Assembly: GCF_003148565.1 (NCBI RefSeq)
Contig: NZ_QGGL01000008.1
Location: 124,001 to 188,000, forward strand
Direction of reading: 5' to 3'
Source of the DNA: Tumebacillus permanentifrigoris
Lineage (GTDB): Bacteria > Bacillota > Bacilli > Tumebacillales > Tumebacillaceae
Length of the DNA stretch: 64,000 nt
A model generated the notes under the pieces. It saw nothing but the letters and a program-made list of their open reading frames with translations, made no database searches and was not told where the DNA came from. Shown here in pieces: positions 33,340-40,840 of the stretch. The position numbers and the translations under genes are program-made. Positions within the stretch are counted from its first letter, which is position 1; every line of letters begins with the position of its first letter.

Positions 33340-34764
33340 TTAGGGTTGTTCGCGACCTAGTCGAGCTACGAAGTCATCAATTTTGGTCTCAGCATCCGTG
33401 ACTTCCGTGTTACGGATGGCAGCAAGTTGAGCAGAGACGTTCATCCAGGTCAGACCCGTGCCGTTGGGATTTGGCGTGAAGTCATTCATGCGGGTAGCCC
33501 CGTTGCGATAGGAGTGGGGGTTCCGCTCGCCATTGGGACCACCGTGGGCACCGAATCTTTCCAACGTGACATGGAACCCACCGTCACCTTGGCCAAGTAT
33601 TTGATTTTTTAAGGTTGCAGCGGGTGTGTGCAAGGAAGCCTGATTGGGCATCGTGTCTTTGAATCGGCTGGCGTGGACATTCATCCCGTCGATGGTTCCG
33701 ACCGAATCTTTGATCCAAACATTGTGCGAACCCTTTTCAAGTCCAAGCAATTTGAGCCAGACTGATTTTTGCGGGGTATGTTGCTGGTGGACTGCATGAA
33801 CCAGCTGTGCATCCACCTGAATTTTTGTATAACTCTTGCTGTAATAACTTTCTGCAAGACTTCTCACACCAGCATCATCAAGGTCGAGTTGTTTGGTAGG
33901 GTCGTCAACAGCCGCTTGGATGAGGTCTTGCATTTTTTCTTTGATTGTCACGGCGTCTAGGGAGCTTGATTCTTCTCGTGCAAGTTTGAAGACTCTTGCG
34001 AAATAATGCTCAGAGGGCATCTCGCGGATCACGAGCCACGCATCCTGAAGTTCTTGTTCTGTCGGGAGCGTGTTGATTGCCGAAAAGGTTTGGTACGCGT
34101 CTGCAAGCGATTGCTTTTGGGTGCGGACTTTCTCGCGTGCTTGTACAACGATGGGGCGTAACGATGTAAAAAGTGCGACCTGTTCCGGTGTTGCGAACGA
34201 GGTTTGCATGGGACTTAGAGTGGCATGCCCGACGGCGGTGTTGCATTTGCCGAGCAGGGTGTCGATCTGTTGGGTCTTGCTTACGAACTCCTCTTGTCTT
34301 TTTTGTGCGCGGGTAGCCCGGATCAAAAGGGCAGGGAGGACGTCGAACTTTTGACGGGCTGCAACCAAGTATTGGTTTTTGATCTCCACATTCCAGTTGT
34401 TCCAATACTCGCTGTTCATCATGTCCAGTTCGTCAGTGAATTCACTGAGAGGACCTTGTAACAGCAGTTTCGATCGATCATTGAGTTGCTTGTCGATCTG
34501 TTCTTTTTTCTTGTTTAACGCAGTCTTCTGGTCATCGTATTTGTCCATTTGAATAGGAGCTACTTGCTTTTGCAGTACCCCTGGTGACGGTGTAGCCATT
34601 TGGCGAGCCAAAGCACGGGTGAGCGCCCGGTTGCCAATCGTTGATTGGAGTTGGAGCAGATGGGCGTGTGTCAGGTTTGGTTTTTGCGCACCGCCTCGAT
34701 ACATCTGGGTGGACTTTTGCGAACTGCTGGCCTTGGCAACGTGTACATGGCTACTTTTCGTCAT
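33340..34764 (-). CDS. Orphan eCIS-type cargo-like protein of unknown function
   Basis: A GGAG with 7-nt spacing favours ATG 34764 (474 aa) over the ATG ten codons upstream. Near residue 35 it has 'LLQLQSTIGNRALTRAL', the L-Q-x-x-x-G-N-x-A-x-x-R-x-L motif common at the N-termini of cargo of extracellular contractile injection systems and of DUF4157-linked toxins. A long coiled-coil region follows (about 70-280). The last 120 residues form a separate domain with 'GGFHVTLERFGAHGGPNGE' and 'NPHSYRNGATRMND'. I cannot assign a fold. No injection-system or immunity gene is nearby. Confidence 0.7.
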   Translation of the reverse strand: MTKSSHVHVAKASSSQKSTQMYRGGAQKPNLTHAHLLQLQSTIGNRALTRALARQMATPSPGVLQKQVAPIQMDKYDDQKTALNKKKEQIDKQLNDRSKLLLQGPLSEFTDELDMMNSEYWNNWNVEIKNQYLVAARQKFDVLPALLIRATRAQKRQEEFVSKTQQIDTLLGKCNTAVGHATLSPMQTSFATPEQVALFTSLRPIVVQAREKVRTQKQSLADAYQTFSAINTLPTEQELQDAWLVIREMPSEHYFARVFKLAREESSSLDAVTIKEKMQDLIQAAVDDPTKQLDLDDAGVRSLAESYYSKSYTKIQVDAQLVHAVHQQHTPQKSVWLKLLGLEKGSHNVWIKDSVGTIDGMNVHASRFKDTMPNQASLHTPAATLKNQILGQGDGGFHVTLERFGAHGGPNGERNPHSYRNGATRMNDFTPNPNGTGLTWMNVSAQLAAIRNTEVTDAETKIDDFVARLGREQP

Positions 34765-34840
34765 CGGGGTCTCCATTCGCGGGTTGTTTAGCATCGGTTG
34801 GAAATTTGAATCTTCTCACACTAGTATACAGCAAAAAGTG

Positions 34841-34883
34841 AAGGGGCTGCACCGTAGTCGAATGACTGGGGTGCAGCCCCTTT
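34841..34883. terminator. Terminator downstream of the MerR-TipA gene
   Basis: AAGGGGCTGCACC (34841-34853) pairs perfectly with GGTGCAGCCCCTT (34870-34882), flanked by A/T runs on both sides. It mainly serves the minus-strand MerR gene. Confidence 0.85.
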
Positions 34884-34894
34884 TGGCAACAACG

Positions 34895-35659
34895 TTATTG
34901 CGAACAGCCGGTATAGATGTGGATCGCGTCTCTCAGGAATTCTGCTGTGCCTGGTTGCTTTTCATCGTAGTATGCCTTGAATCGCTCGTCGTCCACGTAC
35001 ATTTGGGCGAGGCCGGCGTGTGCTTCCTTGCTGTAGGAGGTCCAGTAGTAGGAAAGCCATTGCTTATGCAAGTCCGCCGCTTTTTGAGCAAGGTCGCTTG
35101 CTGGGTCACCAGTTTTGAACGCTTCGGCCAGCGTGGAGGTCACTTCAGTAGCGAGACGCGTGACTTCGTCATGCTCTGCTTGTGTCATGTTTTTGAGCTT
35201 TGCATTGGATTTGTCGATAGCATCGTCGCCATACTTTTCGCGAATTTCAGTGCCGTACTTTTTCTCATTTTCATCGATCATGTTTTGCTTAAACCCTTCG
35301 AACTTTTCACGGTCGGTCATGGTCATGCTCCCTTCGGTGGAGGCGATTGTTTTTTCGACGTTGGCAATCAGCAGATCGAGCTGCTTGCGTTTGTCGAGAA
35401 GCTGGTCACGGTGTTCTCTCAAGGCTTGGGCTCCGTTGTAGGACGGGGCGGTCATGATTTCTTTTATATGTTCGAGTGCGACCCCTAGTTCTCTGTAAAA
35501 GAGGATCTGCTGCAACCTGTCAACTTCTGCCGGGCCATAGATTCGATACCCTGACGAGTTGATGCGTGCCGGTTTTAGAATGCCGATCTCATCATAATAC
35601 CGCAGCGTTCGGGTGCTGACCCCTGCCAACTGGCCGAGCTTCTGCACGGTGTATTCCAC
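34895..35659 (-). CDS. MerR-family regulator with TipAS-like drug-binding domain
   Basis: AGGAGGTG is spaced correctly for GTG 35659, giving 254 aa. Residues 1-70 are a MerR winged helix-turn-helix ('YTVQKLGQLAGVSTRTLRYY', then 'GYRIYGPAEVDRLQQI'), followed by a coiled coil. The C-terminal 120 residues match the TipAS domain, which in TipA binds thiopeptide antibiotics and in Mta controls multidrug efflux. The promoter upstream has the 19-bp spacer typical of MerR activation, so the gene should activate itself when a drug binds. No efflux gene is adjacent. Confidence 0.92.
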   Translation of the reverse strand: MEYTVQKLGQLAGVSTRTLRYYDEIGILKPARINSSGYRIYGPAEVDRLQQILFYRELGVALEHIKEIMTAPSYNGAQALREHRDQLLDKRKQLDLLIANVEKTIASTEGSMTMTDREKFEGFKQNMIDENEKKYGTEIREKYGDDAIDKSNAKLKNMTQAEHDEVTRLATEVTSTLAEAFKTGDPASDLAQKAADLHKQWLSYYWTSYSKEAHAGLAQMYVDDERFKAYYDEKQPGTAEFLRDAIHIYTGCSQ

Positions 35660-35682
35660 TGGATTCACCTCCTGACATCCTA

Positions 35683-35713
35683 ACTGTACAGCTTGACGTA
35701 GCGTGAAAGTCAA
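35683..35713 (-). promoter_or_regulatory. MerR-type promoter with 19-bp spacer
   Basis: On the minus strand, TTGACT (35713-35708) and TACAGT (35688-35683) are separated by exactly 19 bp. The over-long spacer is the hallmark of promoters that MerR proteins untwist. Confidence 0.75.
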
Positions 35714-35778
35714 CCGGAAATTCGGGGGGCTTTTCCAGTGGGAGTGTTTGGGTTATTCTGATCATATTCTGGTCGTGG

Positions 35779-35815
35779 AAAACCCCCTCGATGGTGGTAT
35801 CGAGGGGGTTTTTTT
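35779..35815 (+). terminator. Intrinsic terminator in the 35.7-36.0 kb gap
   Basis: AAAACCCCCTCGAT pairs perfectly with ATCGAGGGGGTTTT around GGTGGT. The A-run on the left also permits function on the minus strand, where it would end the 35984-36775 transcript. Confidence 0.85.
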
Positions 35816-35873
35816 GTAACCGGTTGTAATGGCTGGGTGCTAGTTCTATAAAGGTGCTAGTGCCTAGACGGAG

Positions 35874-35919
35874 GCATTTTGTTCAGCGCTTCAACCGTCA
35901 GCAAGTTCCCGACGAGAAA
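35874..35919 (-). pseudogene. Degenerate copy C of the hemQ 3' end
   Basis: By eye, 39 of 46 bases match the end of hemQ (aligned to 39914-39959). On the minus strand it still reads as the HemQ C-terminus (phase of 'FLVGNLL'), with changes. It shares TTGTTCA and TTCCCGAC with copy A but not with the intact gene. Confidence 0.65.
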
Positions 35920-35983
35920 ATGCGCCGTATAAGGGGGATACTTCGTTGAATCACATCAAACTGATGAGTGATGTACCTGGTAT

Positions 35984-36775
35984 CTATTCGGATTTCTTCC
36001 GTTTCTTGACGAGGAGAAAAACAAGAACTCCAAGAACAAGTACCGCTCCCACGATTAGGAATGAATAGGTACTAGTCTCATCCGAAATAGTTGAAGTGGT
36101 TGCACCTACCCCACCTACTTGTAGGAGTTCCGATTTGCCGATTGATTGCTTTTTATTTTTCATGTCTTGAAGTTTCGTTTGAAACTCCGAAATAGAAGAG
36201 AGTGTATTTTTTTTCAAATTTAATGTTTCATGGTCTTTCATAGACAGAATACTTCGTTCACCTGATGTATGTTGAACAATCAGGGTATAGAGATTAAATG
36301 CAGGGTCGTAAACGAATTTTACAGTGTCGGTATCTCTTAAAAGATTTTTCGCACTTTGAATGTCTTGTTCAAAGGTCGCATTGTTATTGATGTTGAATAC
36401 GCCCCACTTCCCATTTATTTCTCGTGCAATCAAGATACCCACAGGTTTCGAATTGAGCTGGATCGGAAAAATATAACCGTCAAACGTGAAAGCGTTCTCG
36501 GTGTTTTCAACGGTTTTTTCGACCACATAGTAAGCGATTCCCGTTCCGAGACGTGCCTTCGCAAAGGAGTCATCCCCGCCGACTCCGAACTTGTCCTTGG
36601 TAGCATCCATTGAATTTTGATAGTTCAAAAAATCTTTTTCAACCAGTGCCTTTACTTCTGGGGGGGCAAATTGAGTCTTGATATCGGTCAAGCTGGCAAA
36701 CGCGGATTGCGTTGAGAGCAGCATGATGCAGGCCAAGAACAGCCAGAAAGTAAAACGAGTAACAGAGTATCTCAA
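35984..36775 (-). CDS. Secreted/type I membrane protein of unknown function
   Basis: The start is TTG 36775, behind GGAGGAATT. The 263-aa product has a signal peptide (about 1-27, ending 'LLSTQSAFA'), a 190-residue outside domain, and a C-terminal membrane helix ('FLIVGAVLVLGVLVFLLV') followed by Lys/Arg stop-transfer residues. I recognise no domain. It lies 19 bp after the secreted protease gene on the same strand, so the two form an operon, and it may be a substrate, inhibitor or partner of the protease. The region is AT-rich compared with the core genes. Confidence 0.75.
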   Translation of the reverse strand: MRYSVTRFTFWLFLACIMLLSTQSAFASLTDIKTQFAPPEVKALVEKDFLNYQNSMDATKDKFGVGGDDSFAKARLGTGIAYYVVEKTVENTENAFTFDGYIFPIQLNSKPVGILIAREINGKWGVFNINNNATFEQDIQSAKNLLRDTDTVKFVYDPAFNLYTLIVQHTSGERSILSMKDHETLNLKKNTLSSISEFQTKLQDMKNKKQSIGKSELLQVGGVGATTSTISDETSTYSFLIVGAVLVLGVLVFLLVKKRKKSE

Positions 36776-36794
36776 TTGAATTCCTCCTAATTAT

Positions 36795-37364
36795 CTAGAC
36801 GTAAATTGCGTATACGCTGTTGGTCCAAGTAAAACTGCTGTTACTAACGAAGTTACTATAGGTCATGATATTGAACGATGCGTTCGATGGGTCGATGTAA
36901 TAAATATCTTGTTTTGAAATGGACGTATCTTCGTAGTAGCCACGAATTACCAAGGCATGACCATCTCCCCAAGACCATCTGATCGCAGCGATTTCCGGTT
37001 GTCCATTGCTTAATTGGTTGGCAACTGTTTGAAAGGGAATTGTGGTAGTAAGATAGTTTGACTTAATATTGTATTTTGATAACCCTTTTTGAACATCAGC
37101 GACTGTACCTGTAGTGTTGATCGGCGATCCTTTGACGTATGTTACAATATCCGTTTGTGTAGCATTCGCTCCGAAATACGTAGCCACCATTTGAGTAGCG
37201 GCTGCCCAGCACCAGAGATCCTTTTCTTGTTGAATTGCAGGGACTGACAGAGACCGATAACTTACATAAGCATTGGCTGTTTGAGTGAATAGGAACGCAG
37301 ATGCCAACAAAGCTGGGAACATCAAGTAGGATGTCTTTCGAACAAACTTTTTAACAGAATACAT
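36795..37364 (-). CDS. Secreted papain-like cysteine protease (C70/AvrRpt2-like)
   Basis: The 189-aa product starts at ATG 37364 behind AAGGGG. A signal peptide (about 1-32, 'FLFTQTANA') is followed by a papain-fold domain: Gln/Cys in 'QEKDLWCWAAATQM' (Cys52), the active-site His in 'GDGHALVIRGYY' (about 137) and Asp/Asn in 'YYIDPSNAS'. The 'CWAA' motif and small size fit peptidase family C70 (AvrRpt2-like) and C39-like enzymes. It should act outside the cell. It lies in the AT-rich accessory segment and precedes a membrane protein gene in the same operon. Confidence 0.82.
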   Translation of the reverse strand: MYSVKKFVRKTSYLMFPALLASAFLFTQTANAYVSYRSLSVPAIQQEKDLWCWAAATQMVATYFGANATQTDIVTYVKGSPINTTGTVADVQKGLSKYNIKSNYLTTTIPFQTVANQLSNGQPEIAAIRWSWGDGHALVIRGYYEDTSISKQDIYYIDPSNASFNIMTYSNFVSNSSFTWTNSVYAIYV

Positions 37365-37480
37365 AAGAAATTCCCCTTCTTTCTATTGATCTTGTAGATG
37401 CTTAGGTGTACAAATTCATTGTAAATGTTATCGCATATTTCATAATTAATCAATAAGGAACATAAATATATATTGCTCTG

Positions 37481-37557
37481 AGCATCTAGCTCAGCACTTC
37501 ATCCGTCAGCAAGCTGCCGACGAGGAAGTCACCGAACTCGCACTACTTGGTGGAGAC
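37481..37557 (-). pseudogene. Degenerate copy B of the hemQ 3' end
   Basis: By eye, 69 of 77 bases match the intact hemQ 3' end (39914-39990). It keeps the six bases missing from copy A. It lies in otherwise gene-free DNA between the protease gene and the VOC gene. Confidence 0.75.
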
Positions 37558-37651
37558 TTCGTATTTGCAGGAGGTTATAGGGGAGCGAGAGCGGTTCGAT
37601 CAAACTCTTGTAGCTAACTCGGACAAACTTGGCAGCAGTGAGTCTGAAAGT

Positions 37652-37679
37652 TTGACACTGTAATTTGATTTGTTATAAT
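37652..37679 (+). promoter_or_regulatory. Sigma-A promoter for the VOC gene
   Basis: TTGACA (37652-37657), a 16-bp spacer with TGT, then TATAAT (37674-37679): a near-perfect promoter. Confidence 0.85.
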
Positions 37680-37737
37680 TTAGATGCGTTATTGGGTAGT
37701 ATGGTTGAACTAAATTGACACGAAGCGAGGCAGGTCA

Positions 37738-38121
37738 ATGATCAATAAACTTGGACAAGTTATGTTGTATGTCAATAACCAAGATGAGTCCTTGAAATTT
37801 TGGACAGAAAAAGCAGGTTTTAGCTTAGTTGCTGAGGAAGGCAACGGCCATATGAGATGGATGGTAATCGCTCCAACGAACGACGCTGAAACGAGACTTG
37901 TCCTTCACAACAAGGAATTGATCGCTAAAATGCAGCCTGAATTAAACCTCAGTACTCCGTCTCTATTGTTTTTCTCGGAAGACCTCGATCGCTTATATCA
38001 AGACTTTGTGGACAAACAGATCACAGTCGGCGAACTTGTAAATCTACCTACTGGAAGAGTATTCAATTTTGCTGACAATGAAGGCAATTACTTTGCGGTT
38101 ATGGAGAAAAAGGCATTGTAG
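37738..38121 (+). CDS. VOC-superfamily (glyoxalase-like) protein
   Basis: The 127-aa protein begins 'KLGQVMLYVNNQDESLKFWT', the usual first beta-alpha-beta unit of vicinal-oxygen-chelate proteins. It ends with 'FADNEGNYFAVME', the matching unit of the second half. Small VOC proteins of this kind include glyoxalases and antibiotic-binding or bleomycin-type resistance proteins; the role here is open. It has its own strong promoter and a terminator, and lies between hemQ-end copies A and B, which suggests it came in as a one-gene cassette. Confidence 0.85.
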   Translation: MINKLGQVMLYVNNQDESLKFWTEKAGFSLVAEEGNGHMRWMVIAPTNDAETRLVLHNKELIAKMQPELNLSTPSLLFFSEDLDRLYQDFVDKQITVGELVNLPTGRVFNFADNEGNYFAVMEKKAL

Positions 38122-38156
38122 TCAGTGTCAGTTCAAGGAAATCGGATCACATGCAT

Positions 38157-38194
38157 AAAAAAGCCGCCTTACGCAGTAGCGTAGGGCGGCTTTT
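38157..38194 (+). terminator. Terminator of the VOC gene
   Basis: AAAAGCCGCC (38159-38168) pairs with GGCGGCTTTT, with inner ACGC/GCGT. It ends 6 bp before hemQ-end copy A. Confidence 0.9.
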
Positions 38195-38200
38195 CTTTAT

Positions 38201-38309
38201 ACAGACAGCATCTTGTTCAACGCTTCATCCGTCAGCAAGTTCCCGACGTCAACGAACTCGCCGTACTTGGCGGAGACGGTGTCGAATCTCATCTCGTACA
38301 CGATGTGCT
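38201..38309 (-). pseudogene. Copy A of the hemQ 3' end
   Basis: These 109 bp align to 39907-40021, the last 38 codons of hemQ, with four mismatches and one 6-bp gap. The inner 56 bp are identical. On the minus strand the frame is still open and ends '...[14 protein letters not shown]' plus stop, like intact HemQ. It has no start and no upstream gene body. Confidence 0.9.
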
Positions 38310-38496
38310 GTGTATTGAAGAGGAGAGTGGGCGAAACCCTCGATAGAATCTAGGTTTTTGCGGCTCAGAGTTGCAATCGTATTTTTCACATCAAACCGTA
38401 TTCGCAATCTGAACTATACGCTTGTATCCATCCGCCAAAGAGTGGATATGTTTTTCTTTATGGCTATGTTAAATCCTGATGTTGGTCTTTACGATA
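38310..38496. other. Gene-free stretch
   Basis: AT-rich DNA between hemQ-end copy A and the terminator of the reductase gene. I see no supported gene; the short plus-strand frame starting near 38448 runs into the terminator and has no ribosome site. Confidence 0.5.
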
Positions 38497-38524
38497 AGAA
38501 AAACCGCCTCGTTGAAGAGGCGGC
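38497..38524 (-). terminator. Terminator of the RibD/DHFR-like gene
   Basis: CCGCCTC (38504-38510) pairs with GAGGCGG (38517-38523), with the T-run on the minus strand. Confidence 0.85.
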
Positions 38525-38569
38525 TTATTGAGCTATCGTATCCGTCGTAATCTGCTTTAGGAGACAAGG

Positions 38570-39145
38570 TCATCTAAACGTCTGGTAAACGAGGGCTATG
38601 GCTCCAGAATCAAATGTCTTGTTTTCGATTAGTTTAAGATTGATCTTCTCCTTGAGACCTTGGAATAACGGCAACCCGCTGCCGATCAGGACGGGAGAAA
38701 CTGTAATTTTATACTCATCTATTAAATCAAGCTGCATAAGGTAGTGTGCTAACCTAGGACTGCCGAGGATGACCATATCCTTGCCTGGCTGCTGTTTGAG
38801 GTTCTTGATCTCTTCCTCGACATCTTCTTTCACCAGTCTGGAATTGTTCCATTCGACTTTCTCCAGCGACGTGGATAAAACGATTTTGGCTGTCTTTTCG
38901 ATCCACTCGGCATGATTCAGTTCATGCTGCGAAGCTGAGGGGTCCGAAGGCACAGATGTCCAGTAACTGTGCATCATCTGATAAGTCCCACGTCCCCATA
39001 TGACAGTGTCGGCAGTACTCAGAATATCTTTCGCGTGTTTCTCCAAGTCAGCATCGTGGGAAACCCAGCCAATGTCCATTTCACCGTTCGGACCTTCTAC
39101 AAAACCGTCAAGTGATGCGTGCAGAAATAGAACGAGTTTTCTCAT
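38570..39145 (-). CDS. RibD C-terminal / dihydrofolate-reductase-like protein
   Basis: AAAGGAG supports ATG 39145, twenty codons inside the open frame; 191 aa. The DHFR-like fold is seen in 'LVLFLHASLDGFVEGPNG' at the N-terminus, 'TVIWGRGTYQMM' and 'MVILGSPRLAHYLMQLDLID'. This is the RibD_C family, as in YwjB or YyaP. It is probably an NADPH-dependent reductase of unknown substrate and not a true folate enzyme. It is flanked by a tyrosine recombinase remnant and hemQ-end copy A, in AT-rich DNA. Confidence 0.87.
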   Translation of the reverse strand: MRKLVLFLHASLDGFVEGPNGEMDIGWVSHDADLEKHAKDILSTADTVIWGRGTYQMMHSYWTSVPSDPSASQHELNHAEWIEKTAKIVLSTSLEKVEWNNSRLVKEDVEEEIKNLKQQPGKDMVILGSPRLAHYLMQLDLIDEYKITVSPVLIGSGLPLFQGLKEKINLKLIENKTFDSGAIALVYQTFR

Positions 39146-39201
39146 TTTTAGTTCTCCTTTGTTGATGAGGGATATCGACATTATACATTCACTACATTTT
39201 A

Positions 39202-39717
39202 TCATAACTCAACTTGAAGTGTTTCAGATTTTCTGTCGATAATAATTGTTTTATGATTATTAAAAACAGTGTTTCTCTTTTCAATAGAGAGAACTTCGTT
39301 GATGCGAATACCAGTGTCAAGCATGAGAGTCTTCATCACATAATCACGAAATCCAAATTATAGTGTCGTCGCGGAATCCGAAGTAAGTTCGCTTGTTTGG
39401 CTGTTTCAGTAGCGCGTCGATCTGCTCATCCATGAAAGCATGTATTTCCGTCTCAGGTTGAACGACCTTCGGGATGCGTTGAAGCGGATTTTGGGGTAGC
39501 ATACCTTCTTCAACAAGGAACTTGAACAGTGACTTCAACGAGGTGAGACGTGTATTCACGGTGGAGGGGGTTTCAGTGAACGAGGTGCTTTCCCAGCCAC
39601 CTTCTTAGCTGTAAGGAAAATCTTCGTCAGTTCCTGAAAGGTACAGTAGGTGTGCGTGGCGGCGAGGACGGTTTTAGCGTCAACGTTCTTACGGGTGGTA
39701 ATTCGCTTTTTGGACAT
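39202..39717 (-). pseudogene. Broken tyrosine recombinase (integrase)
   Basis: Reading the minus strand from ATG 39717, 'MSKKRITTRKNV' and 'TFQELTKIFLTAKKVAGKAP' resemble an integrase N-terminus. A frameshift or deletion near 39577 moves to another frame that codes 'TRLTSLKSLFKFLVEEGMLP', a core-binding domain. A second frameshift near 39350 is needed to continue as 'GFRDYVMKTLMLDTGIRINE', with the first catalytic Arg of tyrosine recombinases (TGxRxxE). The frame ends at 39202, before the remaining catalytic residues. The gene is dead, but marks past site-specific integration next to hemQ. Confidence 0.82.
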
Positions 39718-39718
39718 G

Positions 39719-39750
39719 AAAAAACCCCTCCAATGGCATCCATCGAGGGG
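39719..39750 (-). terminator. Terminator between hemQ and the integrase remnant
   Basis: CCCCTC and ATGG pair with GAGGGG and CCAT, with a T-run on the minus strand. It could end hemQ transcripts. Confidence 0.75.
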
Positions 39751-39765
39751 GGCAAACTACGCTTT

Positions 39766-39832
39766 GAACGTATCGTACTGACGATTCCATCGAATCGTAC
39801 TTGCGATTTTTGGCATTCAGTACGATACGTTC
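39766..39832. repeat. 16-bp perfect inverted repeat between integrase remnant and hemQ
   Basis: GAACGTATCGTACTGA (39766-39781) and TCAGTACGATACGTTC (39817-39832) are exact inverse copies. The 35-bp centre holds a further CGATTC-N4-GAATCG dyad and a third ATCGTAC. It could be a recombinase-binding region or a long RNA hairpin. Confidence 0.7.
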
Positions 39833-39902
39833 GTGCGTCCTAACTTTCCTTGCGTTTTCTGTTTAGAACGGTCGTATTTCGACTCAGAAAAAGCCCGAAA
39901 AC

Positions 39903-40682
39903 CTACACAGACAGCATCTTGCCCAACGCTTCATCCGTCAGCAAGTTGCCGACGAGGAAGTCACCGAACTCGCCGTACTTGGCGGAGACGGTGTCGAATC
40001 TCATCTCGTACACGATGTGCTTGAAGTTAACCGGATCATTCGAGAACAGCGTGACGCCCCATTCCCACTCGTCGAAGCCGGCGGAACCGGTGATGATCTG
40101 CTTGATCTTGCCCGCGTACTTGCGGCCCGTCATGCCGTGCGCGCGCATCAGGGTGCGACGCTCGTCCATCGTCAGGGAGTACCAGTTGTCTGCACCCGAA
40201 CGCTTTTTGTTCATCGGGTAGAAGCAGATGTGGTTGTACGGAGCCAATTCCGGGTACAGGCGCTCGCGAACGGACGGGTTCTGATACGGGTCTTCGCCCG
40301 GCGCGTGCACGTAGTTGGAGAGCTCGACTACTGAAACATACGAATAGGTCGGAACGGTGAAGTCGGCGAACTTGGTCTTGTTGAACGCTTGTTCCACTTC
40401 TTGCAATTCTTCGAAGGTCGGGCGCAGGAACATGAACACCATGTCTGCTTTGTGACCGATGATGCTGTAGTGTGCGGTGCTGCCGTTTTTGTCCGCTTGG
40501 TTCTGCGTCCATGTGGCACGCAGCGTCATCAGCTCGTCCAACGCCGCTTGGCGCTCCTCTTCGCTGACCATCTTCCACGCTTCCCAATCCAGCTTGCGGA
40601 AGTCGTGCAGGACGTACCAGCCCTCCAAAGTCAGCAGGGCTTCGTTTTGCGGTTGCTCTGGTTGGGTCGGATGTGTCGTCAT
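39903..40682 (-). CDS. hemQ: HemQ, coproheme decarboxylase (chlorite-dismutase family)
   Basis: GAGGGAG supports ATG 40682, eleven codons inside the open frame; 259 aa. The chlorite-dismutase-like fold is seen in '[19 protein letters not shown]', '[20 protein letters not shown]' and the C-terminal '[20 protein letters not shown]'. HemQ turns coproheme into heme b in the last step of heme synthesis in Gram-positive bacteria and is essential for heme supply. Its 3' end is repeated three times downstream (38201, 37481, 35874). No other heme gene is adjacent, but the cta operon needing heme lies 4 kb away. Confidence 0.95.
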   Translation of the reverse strand: MTTHPTQPEQPQNEALLTLEGWYVLHDFRKLDWEAWKMVSEEERQAALDELMTLRATWTQNQADKNGSTAHYSIIGHKADMVFMFLRPTFEELQEVEQAFNKTKFADFTVPTYSYVSVVELSNYVHAPGEDPYQNPSVRERLYPELAPYNHICFYPMNKKRSGADNWYSLTMDERRTLMRAHGMTGRKYAGKIKQIITGSAGFDEWEWGVTLFSNDPVNFKHIVYEMRFDTVSAKYGEFGDFLVGNLLTDEALGKMLSV

Positions 40683-40840
40683 GTCTAACATCTCCCTCGT
40701 TATGTAAAATCCCAATGCTTAGTATACCATACCATAAAAAATTCTTGCCACATCGAGAAGCTCATGCTAGGATAGCTTTAACGCTGTTAGGCTTTTATGC
40801 TTTTAGGCACTAAAGCGATTTGTGAAGGAGGAGAACATAG

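Noticed and set aside
38448-38521. Short plus-strand frame downstream of hemQ copy A
   Set aside because: No ribosome site, and it reads through the terminator of the minus-strand reductase gene.
35866-40021. hemQ-end copies as evidence of an insertion sequence
   Set aside because: No transposase, no terminal inverted repeats at the copies and no short target duplications; the repeats are gene 3' ends in one orientation, which fits site-specific insertion better.
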